31,954 nt of DNA from Gnetum montanum. Taxonomy: Eukaryota > Streptophyta > Gnetopsida > Gnetales > Gnetaceae. The first letter of the stretch is position 1. Each line of letters opens with the position of its first letter. The stretch covers positions 64,001-95,954 of the forward strand of contig MNCI01010819.1 in the NCBI GenBank assembly GCA_015680685.1, read 5' to 3'. A program made the position numbers and the translations under genes. The notes under the pieces were generated by a model that was not told the origin of the DNA, did no database searches, and saw only the letters and a program-made list of their open reading frames with translations. Positions 21,597 to 30,786 of this stretch are shown here, piece after piece.

Positions 21597-21928
21597 CTAG
21601 TTTAAGGCCATGTCGGGCCCGAATATAGGCAAAGGACTTTTCGGATGACACAGGTGGATTTTCTGTTGACCGATCATTGCTGATCGTGGCTAGTTTTACG
21701 TCTTTGCGGACATGATAGTTTAACGTCATTCCGGACTTGGAGTGTAGCTTAACGTTTTTGATTTGTTGTAGTTTAACGTCGTTTCGGACATGATGTAGTT
21801 TAACGTCATTTTGGACATGATGTAGTTTAACGTCGTTTCGGACATGATGTAGTTTAACATCATTTCAGACATGATGTAGTTTAACGTCGTTTCGGACATG
21901 ATGTAGTTTAACGTCGTTTCGGACATGG
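21597..21928 (+). repeat. 27-bp tandem repeats, AGTTTAACGTCGTTTCGGACATG
   Basis: One AGTTTAAGGCCATGTCGGGC unit lies at about 21600. About nine units of 25-28 bp follow from 21690 to 21928, the last six nearly head to tail. They lie between the converging ends of PRO (21940) and the antisense gene. There are no unique spacers, so this is not a CRISPR-like array. Confidence 0.88.
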
Positions 21929-21939
21929 AGTGGATGGTA

Positions 21940-24900
21940 TTATTTTAAGAATTTTTTAATTTTTTTCTTTTTAATGTTAGGCAATGTGTCAACGGATACT
22001 ATTCTGTATTCAACGTCCCCTTCGCTGATTATGTTGAATGGTAATTCAGCCCAAGGGACATCTGATGGCATGGCTTCTGTGTTAATGTTTTCAAATGTTG
22101 CGGTAGTTGGCAGGGGTTCTGTGTTAGTTTCTAATCGAGATGGTGCTTGTACAATGTCAGACGCAGGCATTTCTGCTTTAGGTGAATCTTGTTTCATGTC
22201 CAAAGTTTTACTGCTTACCAGTTGTTGTGCATTTTTATCGTTTCATTTAGGCTCTTCGAGCTCGACCTCTTAACCTTGGTCCATGTCCACGTGTGATGAA
22301 ATAATGGGTATAGCGGTTTCCCCCTATATAATGATTTCACCACCTTCGTAAGGCAGGTGGATCTCCTGGTGTATAGGGGAGGAGACTGCTTTTAGTTGGG
22401 CCAACCAGGGTCTTCCTAATATCAAGTTGAATCCTGGCATTTCATCGACCACTAGGAAACCGGCGGACGTGGGAAATTGATCCCCCGCTATGAAGTCTAA
22501 AGTCATTGTGCCTTTGACCATCACGCGTGACCCACTGAATGATTTTAGACATGTAGTTACGGTTGGTTTGATTAACTCAGTAAGCCCTAGTTGTTCAATG
22601 ATGGGGTATGGTACTACGTTTGTGGCAGCCCCATCGTCGATGTGGACCCTATGTATCTTGAACTGGTTTATACGTATCGTTATGAACATGGGGGCTGTTG
22701 TTATCTCCCCTGTTTTCTTGTCCACCTTAATATTGTCTTTATGGAAGCTTAATGGTTTAGGAGTTGCCCCGTGAGGCGAGTACATTACCGCATGAATGGA
22801 GGATTCATTTGGGGGCAAGTCCTTGCTTACCGGGATCGACGTTAACATACGTACCAAAGCTTCCCGATGTGTTTGGGATATTAGCACCAAGTCGTACAAG
22901 CTTAGTGAAGTGTTCTTTTGCTTCAATGCTTGGGTGACTTATGTCAAAGCTGTTGCGAAGTCTCTACTGTTGGGGATGTTTTTATCGACGATGACTGGGT
23001 CCATTAGGCCCAACAGTTTTATTTCATGTTTTTTTGATTTGTCATTTTTGCTCGAAGCTATCGTTTTAGGTGGTTCATGTTTTTCAGATGATTCACCTTC
23101 GTTGTCTGCGTTCAGTTGGTTGTTAGGTGACAACATAGGTACGGAGTTAAGCGGAGTGGGCTTAGGTGGTCCCAGAGCCAACCGTTGACGCTCCTTCTCC
23201 AAACGTTCACGCGTAAGGCTATCTGCTAAGTGTTCTCGTATGTAGCGTGGAGTTGGAGCTGGTCTTGGAGCCTCGGGTTTCCTTGGGATCCTTACCACGT
23301 ATGGAGCTGGGCGAGGTTGTGTTTGGATAGCTGGGTGTGGTTAAGCGGAAGGCTGGCCAGGTACCCTAATGACGTAGGGGCTGGGTTTGCCTTGCGTTTG
23401 TGAGGTGGATGCTTGGTAATCATTAGGATTTTCGGGTATCCTAACGACATATGGGGTTGGTTTCGGTGGAGGTTGGACCTCCGCTGTTGCGACTGCTGGT
23501 GGTACTCGGACTACGAAAGGGGCAGGCCGAGTAGAGGGGATTGATGCATTTGAGGGAATGACGGGAGGGACACGCACCACGTATGGTTTGTCGCATGTCA
23601 TGGTGTTAGACGTTGCTATAGTTGGAGGCACCTGAACAACATATGGCCGTTGCGGGGCATGCGGTGGTTGGGGCATGGATGTCGCTGCAGGAGCAGGAAC
23701 GCGAACTATAAACGGCTTGTTAGGTGTTTGTTGTTTACACTCAGGGTAGACGGTGTTAATGTTGGGTGTCTTGGAATCATCATCAAGGTAGATTGTATTG
23801 ATAACGTACGGTGCCTCTTTGGCATTCAGAGGGTCTTTATACACCCCCATAGCTTGATTCTGCGGTTGGATCGAGTTGGCCTCATCAAAGGTGATTAGGC
23901 CTTCATCGATCATTCGTTGTATATCCTGTTTCAAGGTGAAACAGTAATCCGTACCGTGCCCGTTGCGTTGGTGATAATCGTAGAAGCGATCCATTCTAAA
24001 ACCTTTGGGCACTAGAGGCTCATCTGGTGTTGCTAAGCTTGGGTTCTGAATGAGTTGACAGAATCGGTCATGTCTCTGGATGGTTGCAGGGGATAACTGT
24101 TTATGTTTCATTAACCCAGCCTTCAGGACTTGGTCGAAGAGCTAGGATGGCTTCATTGGTAGAGGCGTGTATTAAGAGGGTTCTTTCCTCTCAAAATTTC
24201 ACGTACAATTCGTTATTGGGTTCTGCGATGATGATTCCAATGCGGTTGTGGGAGTAGGTTTATTATAGTTAGTAGGGGTTACTGGCGGTTTGTTTTGTTG
24301 TTGCATTCTCGCTATTGCCGCTATAGTTGCCTTAGCCTTCTCTTTATCTTTTTTAGTGTGTTGATTTTTATAGGCTAAGTATGCAGGGTCGTGGCTGTTT
24401 TGAGCCGCCTCTTCTATGTTTTTGATCTATACAAAAGCTTGGTTAAGGTTATGCACGTTAAGATAGTACAACTTGGATTTAAAGAAGTCATTAACGACCC
24501 CTTTCAGAATTGTGAGCAGGTATGTTTGGGAGATTGACTCGTGTAGCTCGTTGAGCGCAGCACTCCACCTCTGAATGAATTTCTATACAGGTTCAAGTGG
24601 TGCTTGTTTAACCTGTATGAGGCTATCCAGTGTCGCCTCAAGTTTCAAGTTATACTTGAACTGAGTCACGAACTGGTGTAGCAACTCTTCCAAGGAGAAT
24701 ATAGAGTTCCTTGGCAAGGCCCAGTACCAATCGAGTGCTTTCCCGGCAAGGGACATAGGGAACACTCGCAAGATGGCATGGGGCCATGCCTGGAGTAACG
24801 TGCATTCTAACCTAAATGTTATGAGGTGTGCATTAGGGTCCATCTCCCCATTATATTTAGTTAGTGTTGGTAATGAAATGCCCTTGGGCAAGGTTAGAGG

Positions 24901-26088
24901 CGGGACAGAAGAACTGATGGGGTCATCGTGGTAGAAGTCCACTACCTTCAGCTCTCCGTCGGCAGCCGTTTTGAGGCGCTTTACCTCGTCAGTTAATTCT
25001 TGCATTAGTTTTTTGGCATCTGTCCAGTCTTGGGCACTAGGTGACAAGGCAACTTAAGGTTGTGGTATATTGTACAAGTTAGACTGTTGGATGGTGGGTT
25101 GAAAGGCCGAAAGCTGCGCGGTCAGCGGTTGTGCTTGTGGGATGTTTACAGTGGGTGGCACTAAGGATGGCACGTTATAGAGGAAAGGTTGTTGTTGCTG
25201 TGGTTAGGGTTGTACCTGGAGAATGCTGGCTGGTGGAGTTGTATGGGGTGGCACGTGGTGGTGAGAGGGTTGATGTAATGGCATACCCCTCGCTGCCCAT
25301 TGCCCAGCTACGTTTTGTGGAGGGACTCCCTGTTGGGTTACGGTGATCGAGGGGGCTTCGTGCATTTGGATGTGGGGGATGTAGTGGGCAGACATGGATG
25401 CTGGTATCACATGTGGCATCCCTATCACTCGAGGCACGAAAGTTGCTCCCATATTATTGTGCGGGGGTGGTGCTTGCGAGGATTCCGACAGCTGCAGCTG
25501 GGATGATGATGAGAGGGAGTGTGTTGAATTGCGGGTCGTTCGAAGGAGGGACTTGAACCAATGCTGATGTGTCTGGTGGGGGTATTTGCGCTTGAGTGAA
25601 ACTGAGGTGTTGGAGGGGCATGATCTCTCCTGCTCCTGGATGAAACATGGGATTGATGTGGTTTTGCGGGCTAAGGGTATGATAGGAGTCCTCGTGTTCT
25701 GATTGGGTCGCGAACTCGTCCTCCTCTTCCGGTTGGAGATCTACTGCAAGCCGATCCAACGACTGGCTCCTTTGCAGGAGAAGTACTATTCTGGAACAGG
25801 GATTACATCGTATGGAGTTGGGATGAACTCGCGTCCCCCCCTGTAGAAGAGTTCGTACTGCCTCTTCACCTCCATTTCGGCTCGATCTACTGCCAGACCA
25901 GCTTGTATCTTCACACATATGAAGTTATACTGGTCCTGCGTTATAATGTTATAGGTTGGGTCCCTCCCTTGCAACCTTAGCCACCGACGGGGCCCCACTG
26001 TGGGTTGTGTCATGGGCTGTTGGATAGCCATGGTGCCCACGACGTCGGTGACTTGAGCGATTGCAGCGATGGTGTTTATGGGGTTCAT
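21940..26088 (-). pseudogene. gag-protease of the Tat element, about a dozen stops
   Basis: Minus-strand frame from an ATG at 26088-26086 to a TAA at 21940-21942. Between about 25785 and 25460 the sensible text is in another frame, which implies two compensating indels. The gag core at about 24960-24560 reads LPTLTKYNGEMDPNAHL...FPMSLAGKALDWYWALP...LEELLHQFVTQFKY. The knuckle-like motif near 23990-23920 is YHQRNGHGTDYCFTLKQDI. A run of PYVVRVP repeats follows (23285-23720). The protease at about 22660-22320 has HIDDGAATN (active site) and NLILGRPWLAQL, then about 128 codons of C-terminal extension. Stops: 25204, 25054, 24583, 24427, 24199, 24172, 24142, 23341, 22939, 22324, 22270 and 22243 (low coordinates), mostly C-to-T type. 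Gag-PRO would make and mature the particle; this copy is dead. Confidence 0.88.
23285..23720 (-). repeat. PYVVRVP heptad repeats in gag linker
   Basis: Seven copies of a PYVVRVP-like heptad (PFIVRVP, PYVVQVP, PYVVRVP, PFVVRVP, PYVVRIP, PYVIRVP, PYVVRIP) are separated by 12-20-residue Pro/Ala/Thr-rich spacers, between the gag knuckle and the protease. The heptads are kept while the spacers vary, so they look functional, perhaps as short binding motifs. Confidence 0.85.
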
Positions 26089-26112
26089 GATGACCTGTTG
26101 AGGGTATGACAC

Positions 26113-26718
26113 GGGGTAGAGGTGCGAAATTAATGTACTTAGTACAGCGTAAACTAGGTGGCAAAGTGCAGCGTATATGCTTCAACGTTTAGCGTATAAC
26201 GTCAGCGTAGACAGCATATACAGCGCAAGGAGTGCAGCGTATACGCTAGGCAGCGTATACAGCGTCAGGGTGCAGCGTAAAACAAGATTACAGCGTACAA
26301 ACTGTAGTGTAAACTGGAAAGCGGTGTAGACAAAGTCCACAGCGTAAGTAGAGTAGTGTATACAGTGTCAATGTGCAGCGTACAAAGTGGTATAAATGAA
26401 CAGTAGCGTGAACTGGTTTGCAGCGTAAAGAGAATAGCGTAAATAGAATCACAGAGAGTATGCAGCGTAAACAAAACCTACGGCGTAAAAATGTGTAGCG
26501 TAAACTTTATCAGTTGTGTGTGGCGTAAGGAAAATCTGCGGCGTGAAGCGTATAGCATACGTGTGGTAGCGTAGACGTTGGGGTCTCTGTGGACAGAGTC
26601 CATGTAGGGTTGACAGCGTAGATGCTGGAAGACTTGCAGGGAGTAAGTTTTGAACAGGGCAACGTAAACGCTAATAAGCGTAGACGCTGGGGAACGTGAA
26701 GGTAAGGTTTTAGATGGA
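26113..26718 (-). other. 5' leader of the Tat element with AGCGTAAAC repeats
   Basis: About 600 bp lie between the primer site and the gag start, without a coding frame. The + strand shows many AGCGTAAAC, AGCGTATAC and AGCGTAGAC units (for example 26214-26275, 26400-26500, 26560-26700). In a retroelement this leader would also hold the packaging and dimer signals. The repeats are the same family as in the LTRs and the antisense gene's 5' region. Confidence 0.7.
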
Positions 26719-26737
26719 GGCCCTCCTTCTAGCACCA
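26719..26737 (-). other. Primer-binding site, tRNA-Asn type
   Basis: On the minus strand TGGTGCTAGAAGGAGGGCC starts five bases after the 5' LTR. It is complementary to a plant tRNA-Asn 3' end (…CCCTCCTTCTAGCGCCA), with one difference at the discriminator base. The tRNA identity is from recalled sequence. Confidence 0.65.
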
Positions 26738-26742
26738 ATTTC

Positions 26743-27935
26743 TGTACTGTCCGAAATCGTCGATCTCCGGCTGGATGGAAACAGAGACCGTGGGATCATC
26801 GAACACGCATAGAAGACCCTGCCTTCGCCTGAGGGCGAGCTGGAATGCACGAAGGTAGAGTACCTTGGGTGGTCTGCACGCAGATCAGATAAGGATTTCC
26901 CCGAACGTACACCGAAATGTTATACGTTGGGTTATACGTAAACGGCGTAGCAGGCGTAAACAGAGCGTATACAATGTAAACGATGCAAACAGAGCGTAAA
27001 CGTAAACAGACATAAGTAGAATTCATACAACAATTAATGCAAACTGTAAACGATTATGGGAAGAAAATGTAACAATGACATTACAGAATGAAAGTATGAT
27101 GCACCGGTCTAACGCAATTGTGAATGGAACACAAGGCGGATGAGAAGCCCCGGTGGATGCAAGGATGACAACGGCTGGATCACACTGTAAGCACAGCGTA
27201 GAGGCTATGTGTTCAGCCTATAGGGTCATCCAGCATAAGGGGTTTTGTGCTCTGGTTCGTAGCGTAATTGCTCTTTGGTATGATTTCGGATTTTTGCCAG
27301 CCGACCTGGATCAAGTGGAAAATTGGGGCTTTTATACCGGTTGTTACGCTAGACTCGGGTTGGGCAACACGTGGCGCATTGACCGGGTGCATAAGATTTA
27401 CAAATATAAAATATATTACATCTGCTGGGTGTATACGCTGCATCAGGCAGGCGTGGACTCTGGGCGTATACGCCGGGCGTATACGCTGGATGTGATGGGC
27501 GTATGCGAACTTGGGCGATGCTGTGGACGTTGGGCGTATACGTTGATGATGGTTGGGCGTGTACGCTGGGGCGTATACGCTGACGATTGCTGTCTTGTGC
27601 CAATTCTTGCTCTGCAGTGCTGTTTTCATGCCGTCTCTGTAGGTTTCATGTCGAGCATATGCATCTGTTGTTCCTACTGAGCGTACATGTGAGGCGTGTA
27701 TGCTGGGCGCGTACGCTGGGCGTATACACTGGATGTGCTGAGCGTATATGCTAGGAATGTGCACTTAGGCGTATACACTGGGCGTATACGCTAGAACTAC
27801 ATACTTAGAAAACATTAAGCCTTTGATCTCCGAAGTTGTCATGTTTGACACCAAATGTGGCTGTGGTCGTCTGTGAGCCCCGGGGACCTGCTTCTTGCTG
27901 GAGAAGTACCAGGCTTGAAATTTTGTGGTGTTTCA
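26743..27935 (-). repeat. 5' LTR of the Tat element
   Basis: 1,193 bp with TG...CA ends, exactly the length of the 3' LTR. It has eight exact GCGTATAC cores and many variants, mostly on the U3 side (27420-27795) plus a cluster near 26930-27005. It is followed by GTGAT at 27936-27940. Confidence 0.93.
27329..27336 (-). promoter_or_regulatory. LTR core promoter TATAAAAG
   Basis: The minus strand has GGTATAAAAGCCCC in the 5' LTR, conserved at 10626-10633 in the 3' LTR. The genomic RNA should start about 30 bp on (near 27300), giving a U3 of roughly 600 bp. The densest GCGTATACGC array lies just upstream, where enhancer sites are expected. Confidence 0.7.
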
Positions 27936-27940
27936 GTGAT
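27936..27940. repeat. Target-site duplication GTGAT, right copy
   Basis: Matches 10035-10039. It lies in what was intron 4 of the older antisense gene, just after the end of its exon 4. Confidence 0.92.
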
Positions 27941-29668
27941 TCCTGAGCATATAACGCAAAACTTAAACCAAATTTTTCTGTCACTCTCCACCACTTCACG
28001 TACGGGCTCCTCCATGGGATGTGGTTTCTTAATCTTTGTTTTGGACGATCCCACTATCTCAACAATGAGTTGCACCCCTCTTGTTGCATTTTCGATGTTG
28101 GCTAGTGGGGCCTCACCTACACTATCATGTGTGTGGTGAGATTGTCCCACGTTGCCTCTACTCATTATAGAAAATGACTAACCGATTACCTCTAGAGGAT
28201 CCTGTGCCCATGTGATGTTAAACAAGTGACAGATCCATGGACTAGAAATTTTCCTGTGATCCAAGTGATAGATCCTCATGAACAATCAAAAACTCCAAAA
28301 ATCTTTGTAGGCATGCTATGAAGAATGTGAAGTGCATGTGTGATCTCGCTTGGAGGTTGTGGTGCAATCAAATAATCTCAACACGAAGGCTTCCAGCAAG
28401 GTAAGAGGCCCAATTGTATCACGTGTCCCCCTCTATCACATCTTTTATCACCAAAGCTTACTCCACCCCAAGGATTTTCCCTTGGGAGAGAATTTTTGGG
28501 AACATGCATGCATGAAAGATTAGATAAAGGTGTTCGACCCCAAGTAGCCTCACTTCTTTGACTTGTATTCCTTTGCGGAACTTAGACGTACCCAACCACA
28601 CCTCAACCTCCCCTCTATGGTCTAAGTCTTTGTCATTTTTTTCTACAACTGGTGTGCCATCAAAAGGGAGGCCAAAGAGGTCCACAAAGAATTCATCTAT
28701 AATGTCAAAAGTCACCTACACACCATGGGCCCGCATGATGAAGCAACCGACACTCTCACTGAAGAAGTCGATGATGGCAATCATCTCGACCACTGGGATA
28801 CTTGGGCTAATGGCCAAGAAAAGGTTCATTAGCCCAGCCCATTGAAGCTTTTTGGTTATCTCTACTGGGACCTCATAGCACAACCAATGTTGTTAACTCT
28901 CCACCTCACCATATTTCATGATGAGGGTGGCCTTAGTGCAGCCTATTGCTACCACTGTAACCTCTTCCGAAGTGACCGTTGCTACAATAGGCAAAAGTAA
29001 AGTTAACAACATTAAAAAATCAAAGCAAAGAATGCATAAGAAAAATGATACACTACTTACATGGCATAAATGGTGTGTGGGATGGCAGTGGTGGGGCTAA
29101 AACTTCCTTGATGCTTGAAACACCAGTTAGCCACTTTGCATCAAACCAACCATAGGTTTGGCACCTCTCATAGGCTTTAGGAAACCACTGAGGGTACTCT
29201 GCCAAGTTAGATCCTATTTTTCTTATCATCGTTGTGTGCACATTCTCAAAAGATGAGAATTCTTGCAGGGTAATGAAGGTCAAGTTCAAGGCCCCATCCT
29301 CATCATGGAGGCCATGTGTGTCAATAGTAAATTTAGCAATAGACATAGGCAGTTAGCATCCTTGTGTGAGTCATAATCAAATGGATAGTACAATAAATTG
29401 TAAAAGGACTCACCCTTTGACACAATATAATATCCTAGGTGAGTTCTAGAAAAGGGTATGTATGCATTAAGCAACGAACAACGTGTTGTTCTTGTTGTAG
29501 CACTAGAATTCTAGCATCTACTAGATCCTGGATAAAAGTCTAAGGCCCCTGGTACCCCGACCTAAACCCCTTACTCCATTATTAGTAGCAAGCTCATCAA
29601 ATATGAACCTTAAGATGCCCTACTTTTCCCCAGGAAATAGCATTTCCATTATGATGTCGGCTACTTCT
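27936..29668 (-). pseudogene. Older copy of the retrotransposon antisense gene, exons 2 (part) to 4
   Basis: Minus-strand homologue of exons 2-4 of the gene at 16834-21297. Exon 2 remains at about 29668-29414, with EVADIIMEMLFPG against ELVAWSIVEAMLPG and NTLFVA..IHTLF against NTLFLAARAHTLF. Exon 3 is about 29346-29061, with donor GTAAGT. Exon 4 is 28981-27955, including FFVDLFGLPFDG against FFSNLFGVPANG, and YNW...SH..F.FF....QRF.EFL.VH. A frameshift near 28170 and many stops show decay. In the better-kept segments roughly 40-50% of residues match by eye. Exon 2 is cut at 29669 by a repeat, and intron 4 by the 17.9-kb element. The FCP1-like acidic pair is absent here too. Confidence 0.85.
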
Positions 29669-30786
29669 TGTTGGCGACCGTTTGAGACGCGACCACCAAC
29701 GAGTGTCCTCGAACAAGATTTAGGTGCTTGCTGGTCTTCTGGCAACACCAAGGCCCAGATACCTCCAAATAGACTCAGTAGTTAATGTGAGTATGTGTGT
29801 GTGCTGTTGTGAAAAATGAAAAGATTGGGTTGTGTGTAAAACTATAAATGACTTATCTTAAAGAGATTCAGCCAACGTTGCCAAGTACTGTGAGTTGTTG
29901 AGAATTCCTATTTTGTTCAATTGCTTAGTCTATGCAGTCCTTATAATACCTACTTGTAACAAATAAAGTTTTGCAAAAACATTTGAGCACAACTCTGCAA
30001 ATCTACTTCTAATTTTCCCCAGAGAAAGAGATAGTTCCACAAGAAAACTAGAAATAGAGCGAGATTCAATGGAAATAGAAAGAAGAGAAAAAGAAAGCAG
30101 ATTTGTGTAAAGATCTCAAATGTTTAAACAAGGTAAAATGATACGAGTAAACACTTCGCAATAAAGCTATCCCAAATTCAATAACTACGAATTGTTCAAA
30201 CTTCCAAGGCTCAAATAAGCAATTTCTTCAAGACAATCCTACTATGCTACCCAAAAATTGCTGCGTAAACTATCACGTACGAGACTCTATTTTGGCTAGA
30301 TAATGGATGTCAAAAATTGCATTCAACAGAACCTTCAAAACACTTGACAATTTCTGATTGAAATACCATAGTGATTCACTTTAAAGATAAAAGAATCTAT
30401 TCTGGTCTTATCAAAATACCAAAGATTTTCTGAACCCTCTTGACTATTGAATCGTTCAACGGCTTGACTACATGCAGAGGCTCTCTTACAACAATCTCAA
30501 TAGCGATTCTTATACATTGCACAATAATAAAATTTACTACTAAAATGCTCTTAAGGCTTTCAAACACAAGCTCTTCTATGGCAAAATTTAAATAGAAATT
30601 TTTTTATCATGCAATAAGAACAATAAGAACAATCTAAAAATCCCAAAATTACTTGCCAAGCATGATACTATCTAAACCACTAGCTAAAAAATTTAAACAA
30701 AATAAAAAAAATAAGCATAACTCACAGTACTATGACAAAGAGGCTGAAATGTTGTCTTTAACAAGTCATCTTACAAGCAATCTTTC
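29669..30786. repeat. 1.1-kb repeat, copy 1 (probable LTR of a further family)
   Basis: Starts TGTTGGCGACC and interrupts exon 2 of the old gene. The unit is repeated from 30787 with a period of 1,118 bp and close similarity. Copy 1 stops at CAAGCAATCTTTC, where copy 2 continues further, so copy 1 is truncated by copy 2. Its start holds an imperfect hairpin (GTTGGCGA...CCACCAAC). I find no coding frame, primer site or internal region, so the LTR call rests on the TGTTGG start, the size and the insertion pattern. Confidence 0.65.

Larger units (their letters stand above)
10040..27935 (-). mobile_element. 17.9-kb Tat-lineage Ty3/gypsy element carrying an antisense spliced gene
   Basis: Complete on the minus strand: 5' LTR 26743-27935, primer site 26719-26737, leader, gag-PRO 26088-21940, + strand gene 16834-21297, RT/RNase H/archaeal-type RNase H/INT 16236-12685, 3' noncoding DNA, polypurine tract 11233-11248, 3' LTR 10040-11232, and GTGAT duplications. 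Tat lineage is read from RT text (SFMKGFSGYNQI, AGATYQR) and from the second RNase H domain, which is typical of Tat. The two LTRs have the same length (1,193 bp) and by eye are about 90-95% identical, mostly transitions. An antisense gene between PRO and RT is not the usual layout of any Ty3/gypsy lineage I know. Confidence 0.92.

Noticed and set aside
21690-21928. Regular 27-bp repeats that could be mistaken for a CRISPR array
   Set aside because: Units are head to tail without unique spacers, no cas genes exist, and the context is a plant retrotransposon.
25454-25918. A separate gene in an alternative minus-strand frame
   Set aside because: It fits better as the part of gag displaced by two compensating indels, since the main frame resumes on both sides.
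26719-26737. A tRNA gene suggested by the tRNA-like sequence
   Set aside because: Only the 3' end complement is present, at the exact primer-site position next to the LTR. The same holds for 6662-6679.
29286-29474. Minus-strand 62-codon frame
   Set aside because: It is in the wrong frame relative to exon 2 of the old antisense gene, whose homologous text (NTLF...HTLF) reads in another frame with stops.
29603-29785. A frame running from the old exon 2 into the 1.1-kb repeat
   Set aside because: Homology to the younger gene stops at the repeat border (29669); the rest is chance coding inside the repeat.
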